Assembly (NCBI GenBank): GCA_900538475.1
Contig: UPYT01000028.1
Location: forward strand, 1-31,268
Source: an uncultured Clostridium sp.
GTDB lineage: Bacteria > Bacillota > Clostridia > Lachnospirales > Lachnospiraceae
Length of the DNA: 31,268 bases
Direction of reading: 5' to 3'
The notes under the pieces are model-generated. The model had not been told where the DNA came from. It worked only from the letters and a program-made list of their open reading frames with translations, and ran no database searches. The position numbers and the translations under genes are program-made. This document shows positions 1 through 6,670 of the stretch, in pieces (the stretch's first letter is position 1; the number at the start of each line of letters is the position of its first letter).

Positions 1-48
1 CTTCTGCGACAAAATTCTCTTCCGACGCATGGCGATCCTCGCGGAGCG

Positions 49-87
49 TTTTTATTTCATAGGATGCAATTTCCTATGAAATAAAAA
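49..87. repeat. Perfect 16-bp inverted repeat (hairpin)
   Basis: The arms at 49-64 and 72-87 are perfectly complementary, with a 7-nt loop. The stem is AT-rich and starts within a few bases of the T-box terminator on the minus strand, so it sits between that terminator and whatever gene follows. It may be a dispersed hairpin element or a leader structure. I cannot tell which from one copy. Confidence 0.6.
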
Positions 88-90
88 AAT

Positions 91-125
91 CCCCTGCCAG
101 ACGTCTTTTGACATCTGGCAAGGGA
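91..125 (-). terminator. Intrinsic terminator of the T-box leader
   Basis: On the minus strand the hairpin CCTTGCCAGATGTC / GACGTCTGGCAGGG has an AAAA loop and is followed by a run of seven T. It lies about 20 nt downstream of the conserved T-box sequence, the expected place for the terminator that competes with the antiterminator. Confidence 0.85.
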
Positions 126-395
126 CGATCATTCTATTCATGCTTCGCGGTTCCACCCTGCTTGCTGAATCTCATTTTCTAACTGCAAATCTGTCTGCAG
201 CTTTACTGAAAAAGCAATTCAGCCTCTCATTCTGACGATAACGGAATCACCGGATCCGATTAAGGACCGCTCCGAGCTGGTCTTCTCCTGAAATCTCTGC
301 AGGATGCTTCCACCATCTGCATCCCTCTCTGTGCGCTTTTTTCAGGTTACTGGTCTCATCTGCGCGTTGATTATGGAAATAACTTCATACTTGAT
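91..395 (-). promoter_or_regulatory. T-box riboswitch leader, probably threonine-specific
   Basis: The minus strand carries the T-box core AGGGTGGAACCGCG (146-159), followed by an intrinsic terminator. Upstream is a Stem I-like region: an AGTAA S-turn, the helix CCTGAAA/TTTCAGG, and a distal GAGAGGGATGC...GCATCC arm. After TTTCAGG comes AGAAG-ACC-A. I read ACC (279-281, minus strand) as the specifier codon, giving Thr. The antiterminator bulge reads TGGA, which would pair with a tRNA whose discriminator base is U; tRNA-Thr of Gram-positive bacteria has U there, so the two readings agree. An alternative specifier in the same loop is GAC (Asp), which fits the discriminator less well. Uncharged tRNA would stabilise the antiterminator and switch on a gene lying left of the window, most likely thrS. 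Confidence 0.85.
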
Positions 396-399
396 TTTG

Positions 400-427
400 A
401 TTATAACACGCTCCGAAAATATGTCAA
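400..427 (-). promoter_or_regulatory. Consensus sigma-A promoter of the T-box leader
   Basis: On the minus strand TTGACA (427-422) and TATAAT (405-400) are both perfect consensus hexamers, 16 bp apart. Transcription should start a few bases before the leader. Confidence 0.85.
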
Positions 428-519
428 GCACTTAATTTTGCAGAATTTCCTTTCACCGCTCACTCCATTTCCATCTTAAATGATGCAGAATGACCATCAA
501 CTCTGCCTATTTCTTAGAT

Positions 520-1413
520 TCAGCCTACAGCCGTCTCCAAATTTGCCAGTACCTTTTCACTCAAAAGAATAAATGCCTGACGGGTGCGGCCTGCTGATGC
601 ATTGGGGCAGATAACCTGCGGCGATGATAAAAGCTCCCCTGACGGATCTCCCAAAGCACCTGCTGTATCGCAGATAAAATAATTCTCTCCCTTCTCCAGC
701 CACTTCTTCAGAGGCTCAATCTCGTGGGAAGGTCCAATGGAGGTATTGAAAAGAATTTTATGGCTGCCCAGAGCTGCAAACTGCTCTTCTCCAAGAAGAA
801 TTACATTCTTGTTCAGACAAGTAAAAACCACATCGCAATATTCCAGAAGCTCGTTCAGTGGACGGTAGGTCATTCCCTGATTCTCTCTCTCCGGCTTGCG
901 GGTCCGGGAGTAATAAGATACCTCTGCTCCCATAAACTGCATGGCATCTGCGATCATTCCGCCAGAAACGCCGATTCCGACAATTCCTACCTTCAATCCG
1001 GTGATTTCCTCCGGCAGTTCCTTCCACATGGGACGATCATATCCATGCAGCAGACGAACCAGCTCACAAAGCACAAACTCTACAACACCGCGATCTCCGT
1101 AGTCGCGAATTCCCAGAACCTGAATTCCATGTGCTCTCGCATAAGCAATATCTACATTGGCACTTTCCTCAGAGTACAGACTGCAGCACATGCCTACATA
1201 TTTGATATTGGGACAGCGCTCCATCACATAGCTGTTAATTCTGGAGGTATAACTTACCAACACTGCATCTGCATCACCAATACGACGGATAATCTCTTCG
1301 TCATCACCTGGAATATCTGTAAACAGGACAACCTCCTTTGCATAATCATACAGTTTTTTCTCAGCCTCTTCCACCAGGCTGACCGGTTCGATTGCTACCA
1401 GCTTTTGAAACAT
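520..1413 (-). CDS. 2-hydroxyacid dehydrogenase-like protein, catalytic residues not conserved
   Basis: A 297-aa protein with the fold pattern of D-isomer-specific 2-hydroxyacid dehydrogenases: an N-terminal substrate-domain-like part (about 1-100) and a Rossmann domain with GIGVSG (G146, G148, G151). The basic stretch SRTRK after the second beta strand suggests NADPH rather than NADH. The family normally uses Arg, Glu and His. Here the Arg position of the NxxRG motif is Ile226 (NTSIG), the TPH histidine is Asn271 (CPN), and no DVFxxEP glutamate motif is visible. It may therefore bind cofactor without ordinary 2-keto-acid reduction, or catalyse something else. The start follows a good AGGAGG. 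It lies 48 bp behind the aspartate-dehydrogenase-like gene, so the two are probably cotranscribed. The fold assignment is firm; the function is unknown. Confidence 0.8.
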   Translation of the reverse strand: MFQKLVAIEPVSLVEEAEKKLYDYAKEVVLFTDIPGDDEEIIRRIGDADAVLVSYTSRINSYVMERCPNIKYVGMCCSLYSEESANVDIAYARAHGIQVLGIRDYGDRGVVEFVLCELVRLLHGYDRPMWKELPEEITGLKVGIVGIGVSGGMIADAMQFMGAEVSYYSRTRKPERENQGMTYRPLNELLEYCDVVFTCLNKNVILLGEEQFAALGSHKILFNTSIGPSHEIEPLKKWLEKGENYFICDTAGALGDPSGELLSSPQVICPNASAGRTRQAFILLSEKVLANLETAVG

Positions 1414-1461
1414 ATTTTCCTCCTTACCCGCTTTTCTTACGATCTTCTTCAGCTGCTATTC

Positions 1462-2247
1462 CTAAAATACAACCGGAGAGACGATATTTCTCAGAACTGC
1501 AACTACGCTCCATCCAGCAATTGCACTGGTACTGGAATAAATATCTACCACAGCCTTTACACCATCAATTTCTGCCGTAATCTTATGATCATCACCCACA
1601 AAGCCAGGTACACTGGTAATATTAACACTGGTGTTCTCAGGGCCTACTGTAGCCAGAGAAGAAGCTACCGCTACATTGACCTTCGTAGGCAGAAGTCCGA
1701 TTGCTTCCCGGGCATTTCCAGAAAATACATGGGTCTCCTCTGTGTCTGTCATCAGATGTTCCTCAAACAGCGGTGTATTTCTCAGAGAAGCCGGCCCCTT
1801 TCTGGTCTCAATTCCTGCCGTAGCCTGTCCCATCAGGGATACTGTGCGCAGTACATCAAAACCGCCGACTGCTCCGGATGCAATATAGATTCTTGTGCCA
1901 TTTTCCTTTGCAGTCTTCTGGGCTTTCTCATAAAATTCCTGATCAGCAAAAGCCCCAATGGAAAGCACAATCAGACTGCTTCCAGAAGAGAGAATCTTTT
2001 CTGCCGAATCCTTTACCATCTGTACGGAAGCCGCCTCCGCAATATAGTCCGGCTTCTGAGCCAGAAGCTCGTCCAGAGTGAGACAAGCCACACATCCGGC
2101 TTTTTTTGCCATTTCAGAAACTGTCTCAGGAGTTCTTCCCATAACACCTACGATTTCGTAGTCTTCCAGAAGCCCCTGCTTCCAGGCATCCACTACAATA
2201 CCGGATAAATATCCGCTTCCCAAAATACCCAGTCTTTTTTTGTTCAT
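1462..2247 (-). CDS. L-aspartate dehydrogenase-like (DUF108 family) oxidoreductase
   Basis: A 261-aa protein that looks like the NadX/aspartate dehydrogenase family. It has an N-terminal Rossmann motif GILGSGYLSG (residues 7-16), the family signature SGAVGGFD (124-131), and a histidine in DDHKI (H221) where the family has its catalytic NTHEI histidine. Known members interconvert L-aspartate and iminoaspartate/oxaloacetate with NAD(P), either for NAD synthesis or for aspartate metabolism. No nadA or nadC is seen nearby, so a role in NAD synthesis is not supported by context. The likely partner is the downstream 2-hydroxyacid-dehydrogenase-like gene. The ribosome binding site is weak (GGGGGA). 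No clear promoter is visible in the upstream gap, which instead carries an inverted repeat and the upstream gene's terminator. Confidence 0.75.
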   Translation of the reverse strand: MNKKRLGILGSGYLSGIVVDAWKQGLLEDYEIVGVMGRTPETVSEMAKKAGCVACLTLDELLAQKPDYIAEAASVQMVKDSAEKILSSGSSLIVLSIGAFADQEFYEKAQKTAKENGTRIYIASGAVGGFDVLRTVSLMGQATAGIETRKGPASLRNTPLFEEHLMTDTEETHVFSGNAREAIGLLPTKVNVAVASSLATVGPENTSVNITSVPGFVGDDHKITAEIDGVKAVVDIYSSTSAIAGWSVVAVLRNIVSPVVF

Positions 2248-2275
2248 TGTTGTTCCCCCAATTCTTATTTTTTTC

Positions 2276-2336
2276 GTAATCGTTCAGGATCTGTCGATTA
2301 TTTCTTTCTAACGGACTAGATATCCCGAATCGTTAC
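2276..2336. repeat. Inverted pair of a recurring TAAC/TTCAG intergenic motif
   Basis: GTAATCGTTCAGGAT (2276-2290) is mirrored by ATCCCGAATCGTTAC (2322-2336), with 11 of 15 positions complementary. The core is shared with sites near 4085, 17380, 20262, 22744 and 26043. The whole could fold into a long imperfect hairpin upstream of the aspartate-dehydrogenase-like gene. Confidence 0.5.
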
Positions 2337-2354
2337 TTATTTTTGAAATAGGAA

Positions 2355-2386
2355 ATGCCAGACTCCCTTTTTCGGGAGCCTGACAT
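2355..2386 (-). terminator. Probable terminator after the cohesin/cadherin-like gene
   Basis: A 13-bp stem with two G-U pairs (ATGTCAGGCTCCC / GGGAGTCTGGCAT) starts 8 nt after the stop codon on the minus strand. The following sequence is only moderately T-rich, so efficiency is uncertain. Confidence 0.65.
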
Positions 2387-2394
2387 CGCCCTTA

Positions 2395-4014
2395 TCAATC
2401 CTTGTCTAAATCAAATACCTCAAAATCATCTTCATTTTCCTGTTCTTCCATTTCAGAAGGATGCATTGGCTGTTTGTAGGCTTTTACAGAAGAGCTTTCT
2501 TCTTCTGCTGCTTCGCGGGCCAGATTTCTGGATATCGCCTTTTCTACATCGCCTACAGCATCGTCAAGGGGATCGTCAAACTCCAGATCTACCATTTCCA
2601 GTTCACTTTCGTCGGGAAGGTATCTGTCCTCCTCTCTGGAGGCTGCTGCTTCCGATGAAGAAGCCCGGAAATCCTCTTCCTCATGATCCTCTTCGCCCAT
2701 CATATACCGTTCTTCGTCAGACAGCTGTTTCTCAGAACCACGGCTGTTTCTGGAAGAACCAGACCTATCCGGGGTTTCCTTTTCCTGATCCATGCCGCCA
2801 TGACCGGAACGGGAGCGCTTTACAAGAACCACAATCAGGATGAGCAGAAGAACTGCTGCCGCTGCCGAAGCGCCAATAGCAATGTACAGCATAGTGCTGT
2901 AATCATCTGTCAGCTCATTGTATCTGGTTGCCAGTTCAATGTATTCCGGATCCATCTCTCCGCTGTTTTCATATTCGAAATACTTCTGAATGGTCTTATT
3001 CTTTGTATCATAACGATAGAAGCCGGCTTCTCCATCTGCATCAATACCATAGAAAATGCAGTAATCCGGATCCTGTTCTTTTCCTTCCACACTGGGAATC
3101 CAGCCCTTTACCGTAGCCTCACCGATGATCAGATCACGCTCTACCATACCGGCCGGAATCTTGGCATCAGATGGAATTGCAGTGATTCCAATACTTGCCG
3201 GTGTTCTTCCTGCCTCTAAGTGTACCAGAACATCTGCCGGTGTTACCGTCTGTTCTGTGTCGCCGGCGTTGGTTTCCATATTTTCTCCGCCCTCTGCCTT
3301 GTTGACAACAACCGTATAGGTTCTGACGGTAGTGCCGTCCTCTGCAGTTACCCGACAGATCACGGTGTTCTCTCCAGGCTGCAGACCCTCTGCACCTTCT
3401 ACAGAAACCACTGCCTTATCGCTGTTTGCAATCGCTCCCACTGTCAGTCTCTCTGTATCCAGACCAACGGTTGCTGTGTAATTTTCCACCTCCGGGCTGA
3501 ATGCCGGCTCCAGAGTTCCTGGTGAAATCTGCAGAGACTGCAGAGCCGCATCACTGGAATAGGTCTGCTCACCAGCTGTAATCTGAATGGTGGAGCTGCC
3601 CTGCTTATCCATAGTCAGAGTCTGTCCATCTGCATCGTAGCCTTCCCAGGAGGATACGGTAATCTGTGTGGTTCCAGCTTTTAATGCACGGAATTTCAGA
3701 TTTGTTACAATTTCCGTTTTTCCTTCCATACCGCTGGTTACACGGATTGCTCCGGAACCGCCGCTGGCATTGTCTGAACCTCCCAGAAATTCCAGGGCTG
3801 TGGCATCATAAGCCAGCATCACATCGGTATTCCCCAGGGTATCTCCACTGGTAGATGTAAACTTCATTCTTACATCAAATTCACTGCCTGCCTGAGTTGA
3901 CGGATCCGAAAATGCAATTTTCGCACTTGCTGCAAAGCTTTGGAATGACAGTGCAAAAACCAGCATCATTACGGCTGCCGTCCGCAGACAAAACTGTTTC
4001 ATTTTGTTGTACAT
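2395..4014 (-). CDS. Membrane-anchored surface protein with cohesin-like and cadherin-like domains
   Basis: A 539-aa protein. Residues 1-29 form a signal peptide ending FAAS. Residues 31-146 resemble a cohesin-type beta-sandwich (start pattern QAGSEFDVRM; LAYDATALEFLGG). Residues 156-238 match the cadherin-like beta-sandwich family (SLQISPGTLEPAFSP and a closing RTYTVVV). A juxtamembrane part of about 110 aa follows, then one membrane span (375-398), a KRSR stop-transfer and a cytoplasmic tail of about 140 aa rich in Asp, Glu and Ser. This predicts a type I membrane protein. No dockerin or sortase motif is seen. It follows a glucosaminidase gene that carries its own cadherin-like domain, suggesting a shared cell-wall role. 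The start is set by GGAGG just upstream. Exact binding partners are unknown. Confidence 0.8.
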   Translation of the reverse strand: MYNKMKQFCLRTAAVMMLVFALSFQSFAASAKIAFSDPSTQAGSEFDVRMKFTSTSGDTLGNTDVMLAYDATALEFLGGSDNASGGSGAIRVTSGMEGKTEIVTNLKFRALKAGTTQITVSSWEGYDADGQTLTMDKQGSSTIQITAGEQTYSSDAALQSLQISPGTLEPAFSPEVENYTATVGLDTERLTVGAIANSDKAVVSVEGAEGLQPGENTVICRVTAEDGTTVRTYTVVVNKAEGGENMETNAGDTEQTVTPADVLVHLEAGRTPASIGITAIPSDAKIPAGMVERDLIIGEATVKGWIPSVEGKEQDPDYCIFYGIDADGEAGFYRYDTKNKTIQKYFEYENSGEMDPEYIELATRYNELTDDYSTMLYIAIGASAAAAVLLLILIVVLVKRSRSGHGGMDQEKETPDRSGSSRNSRGSEKQLSDEERYMMGEEDHEEEDFRASSSEAAASREEDRYLPDESELEMVDLEFDDPLDDAVGDVEKAISRNLAREAAEEESSSVKAYKQPMHPSEMEEQENEDDFEVFDLDKD

Positions 4015-4036
4015 ACTTCCTCCCGTATTCTTTTCT

Positions 4037-4085
4037 GAAGCAGCAGGAACTTTTTGCTGTCCCCTGGCTGCTTCTGTTTTTATTA
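4037..4085 (+). terminator. Terminator-like hairpin on the plus strand, or leader hairpin of the minus gene
   Basis: GAAGCAGC-AGG (4037-4047) pairs with CCTGGCTGCTTC (4063-4074) with one bulge. On the plus strand it is followed by TGTTTTTATTAT, the polarity of an intrinsic terminator. No plus-strand gene precedes it. On the minus strand it lies in the leader of the cohesin/cadherin-like gene. It could block antisense transcription or structure the leader. Confidence 0.4.
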
Positions 4086-4124
4086 TAACTGTTCAGGACG
4101 GGGCATCTGAGGGCTGATTCGCCG

Positions 4125-6338
4125 TCAATTTCCCGGAGCAACAATCACTGCGCTCTGTCCACCCGGTGCTGCGCCCGCTGTACTTCCCGGAGCAGAAAAT
4201 CCAGGCTGGTTTCCGCCCATACTGCCAGAACCGCCGTTTGAAATTCCAGGACCTGAGTTGGAAATTCCCGGGCCGCTGGCTGAACCGCCATTCTGAACCG
4301 AGCTGCCTGTACTGCCGTTTCCTGGAGTAACGGTAACCCCGCTTCCCAGTCCAGCATTATAGGTTGGGCCGTTGGTCTGACGTACTACATGAATAGTATA
4401 AGTCCGCTCTGTGCCATTCTCTGCACGCACAACAACAGAAATCTCGTTATTTCCGCTCTGCAGCTGAATGGTTCCCGCTCCGCTGACAACCGCCTTGGAA
4501 TCAATAGTTACTGCACTTAAATTTACACTGGATACCGAGTGATCTACAATCAGATCGTAAGAAAGGGTATCCTTGTCAAAAGTAGGCGTCAGTATAAAGC
4601 CCTCTGCTCCCAGGCCCTTCAGCTTGTTGTTGGGACTTCCGTCTACCGTCGGCTTCACACAAGGTGACTCCGGCATATTGGTGTACACAGGAATCTTAAA
4701 GGTCAATGCTGTATTTTTCAGCTGTTCCGAAAATCCTTCAGCAAAAATAGACCCTTCAGATGCTGCACCATCTACATTGGTCATATACTGATGCTTGTAC
4801 ATATTGCTTCCCTGAACATTATACTTTTTCAGATAAAGGGTATCCTGTCCTGCATTGACATAATTTGTTCCGTAAAACTGGGCACCGCCTATAATCGAGC
4901 TTTCCGGAGAATTCCACGGCCGGCCGTAGGTTCCTGACTGAGAGGCGTACCAGAGTCCGCGCTCCACTGCTCCCATTCCGTCAGATGCATAGGCTCCTAC
5001 ATTAAAATAATTGTACACACCCGTATATCCTGCATAATTTCCGGAAATCGAATTTCCGCGGCCATCACGTCCCTGTTCCTGAATAATCATAGCTGCAATC
5101 ACATAGGGATTCACGCCAGATGCAGATGCAGCATTCATAATAGCATCTACATAGCTGACCGTAGCGCCTGAGCTGTTTCCTCCTCCAGCGGTAACTCCGC
5201 CGGGAGCAGCTGCACCTGGAGAGGAACTTCCCCCAGAAGAACCGCCAGGGCCTCCCGCTGTAATAACATTGGCTGCTACAAAAGCAGCATCATGCCTGCT
5301 GACAGATGCGTGAGGTCCCTCAAACCGCACCTCTGAATCCGATGTACCTGATGGCGCCTGAGAACCGGCATTGCCTGACGGCTGGGAAGAGGTTCCGAAA
5401 GAACCGTTCCCCGCTCCCGGTCCTACGATCACTGCGCTCTGTCCGCCCGGTACAGAAGAACTGCCGCCGGAAACACCAGGACCTACTACCGGACTTCCGC
5501 CTGTATTGCTTCCCCCAGAGCTGCTGCCTCCAGGGCCAGCGGAACTGCTGCCGGAGTTTCCTGCTCCAATCTGGCCGTTTTCCATAAAACTGCCCTTCAG
5601 CATAGACTCCAGGCCTTCTCTTGTGTGAACCGCCGGATCGTATTTTTGTGACATAAACTGAAAAATATAAGCCTCATCCAGGAAATTCCGCGGATCCATA
5701 TAAAAACGCAGAATATCCTCTGAAGCAGCTACCCACGTGCTTCCATCAAAACCGGTCCACACTCCATTGTCCCAGTTGTAAGCCCCCTCTGCCAGTGACT
5801 TATAGGAAGAAATACTGCCGGTATGTACCAAATTCCGTCCCAGAACCGACTCATTCTGAATCACTGTGTTCCAGTCCAGACCTGTCTGCTGTGCCTCAAA
5901 TCTCCACTGAGGATATTTTGCATGAAGCTGTCTCAGACTGTTTTTGTAGGACTCTGGAAATCCCTGAGCATTCAGACTGGCTTCAAAATCTCCATCGTGA
6001 CTGTAGGCCGTGGGGAAGCTCACATAGGTTCCCAGCACATATCCTGTCGTCGTCTGACCGCCTGCGCCTGTAAAGCGGATCTGATACCATAGTTTTCCGT
6101 CGCTCCCCGTTGTCTCACCAATGACTGTAACAGCTGCATTTTTATTCAGCCTGGCTACAGATGCATTGGAGGTTCCTGGCCCGCTTCTGACATTCAGCGT
6201 AGTCGCGCTGATCTTTGCCGAACGTTCTGTATAGGCATAGGCCTGGTAAGCTCTGAGAGCGGTACCAGCAGGCTGAGAAACCCCCAGCATTACTCCCATA
6301 GCTACAGCCAGCCCTCTTTTCCATGATCGTTTTTTCAT
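4125..6338 (-). CDS. Secreted beta-N-acetylglucosaminidase (peptidoglycan hydrolase) with SH3 and cadherin-like domains
   Basis: A 737-aa secreted autolysin. Order: signal peptide (1-36); SH3-type domain (about 41-108, LNVRSGPG at 48-55); a conserved accessory segment common in clostridial glucosaminidases (about 117-252, including YPQWRFEA and MDPRNFL); a Gly/Ser/Pro-rich linker (257-396); the glucosaminidase domain (about 397-530, catalytic Glu421 in IIQEQG); a cadherin-like beta-sandwich (about 560-653); and a Gly/Ser-rich tail. It should cleave N-acetylglucosamine linkages in peptidoglycan. The long linker splitting accessory and catalytic parts is unusual, and PGGQSAVIV occurs twice, in the linker (297-305) and near the C-terminus (725-733). 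The ATG at 6338 is chosen because GAGGAG lies 7 nt upstream; the ATG at 6344 is too close to it, and earlier codons precede the promoter. Confidence 0.88.
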   Translation of the reverse strand: MKKRSWKRGLAVAMGVMLGVSQPAGTALRAYQAYAYTERSAKISATTLNVRSGPGTSNASVARLNKNAAVTVIGETTGSDGKLWYQIRFTGAGGQTTTGYVLGTYVSFPTAYSHDGDFEASLNAQGFPESYKNSLRQLHAKYPQWRFEAQQTGLDWNTVIQNESVLGRNLVHTGSISSYKSLAEGAYNWDNGVWTGFDGSTWVAASEDILRFYMDPRNFLDEAYIFQFMSQKYDPAVHTREGLESMLKGSFMENGQIGAGNSGSSSAGPGGSSSGGSNTGGSPVVGPGVSGGSSSVPGGQSAVIVGPGAGNGSFGTSSQPSGNAGSQAPSGTSDSEVRFEGPHASVSRHDAAFVAANVITAGGPGGSSGGSSSPGAAAPGGVTAGGGNSSGATVSYVDAIMNAASASGVNPYVIAAMIIQEQGRDGRGNSISGNYAGYTGVYNYFNVGAYASDGMGAVERGLWYASQSGTYGRPWNSPESSIIGGAQFYGTNYVNAGQDTLYLKKYNVQGSNMYKHQYMTNVDGAASEGSIFAEGFSEQLKNTALTFKIPVYTNMPESPCVKPTVDGSPNNKLKGLGAEGFILTPTFDKDTLSYDLIVDHSVSSVNLSAVTIDSKAVVSGAGTIQLQSGNNEISVVVRAENGTERTYTIHVVRQTNGPTYNAGLGSGVTVTPGNGSTGSSVQNGGSASGPGISNSGPGISNGGSGSMGGNQPGFSAPGSTAGAAPGGQSAVIVAPGN

Positions 6339-6413
6339 GTACATTCTCCTCAAAAGGTAGATTCTGCTCCGCATCTGCCCAAGAGCAGAAATCCGGAATT
6401 TTACATGTTTCTT

Positions 6414-6442
6414 ATTATAATGACAAATACTGGGATAGTCAA
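6414..6442 (-). promoter_or_regulatory. Sigma-A promoter of the glucosaminidase gene
   Basis: On the minus strand TTGACT (6442-6437) and TATAAT (6419-6414) are 17 bp apart, about 75 nt before the start codon. This also argues against any start codon upstream of 6414. Confidence 0.8.
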
Positions 6443-6518
6443 CCAAATCAAACCAAAGTTCAGATATCCTGCGAAATTTGTAAGAAACTTTTAATATGGT
6501 ATAACGATTCCTCCGATG

Positions 6519-6547
6519 CATCTTGTCCGGCAAAGCCGGCCAAGATG
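6519..6547. repeat. GC-rich hairpin in the 6339-6670 gap
   Basis: CATCTTGTCCGGC and GCCGGCCAAGATG pair over 13 bp with one mismatch around an AAA loop, next to ATAACGATTC, which resembles the motif found elsewhere in the window. Apart from this hairpin, the promoter and the decarboxylase terminator, I see nothing in this 330-bp gap. Confidence 0.5.
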
Positions 6548-6600
6548 ATGCCCCATCGCAGACAACCGCCACATGCAAACGGCAGAAGATGCACAAACAC

Positions 6601-6638
6601 GCCGGAGCTTCTGCCAAATCAATGACAGAAGCTCCGGC
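6601..6638 (-). terminator. Terminator of the decarboxylase operon
   Basis: A perfect 13-bp stem, GCCGGAGCTTCTG / CAGAAGCTCCGGC, with a 12-nt loop lies about 30 nt after the stop of the last operon gene on the minus strand. The sequence after it (GTGTTTGTG) is only weakly T-rich. Confidence 0.7.
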
Positions 6639-6670
6639 GCGCGGAATGATTCCATTATTTTCAAGACAGC

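Noticed and set aside
1..30. Minus-strand ATG at 30 (peptide starting MRRKRILSQK) as the start of the T-box-controlled gene
   Set aside because: Only ten codons are inside the window and they do not resemble a known synthetase start; the stretch could equally be part of an inserted element.
724..2208. Long plus-strand open frame of 494 codons
   Set aside because: It runs antisense across the two dehydrogenase-like genes, has no ribosome binding site or recognisable family, and its residue composition looks like a shadow of the minus-strand codons.
6345..6617. Upstream extension of the glucosaminidase gene by 93 codons
   Set aside because: The extension runs through the sigma-A promoter at 6414-6442 and lacks a ribosome binding site, whereas the start at 6338 has both a ribosome binding site and a signal peptide.
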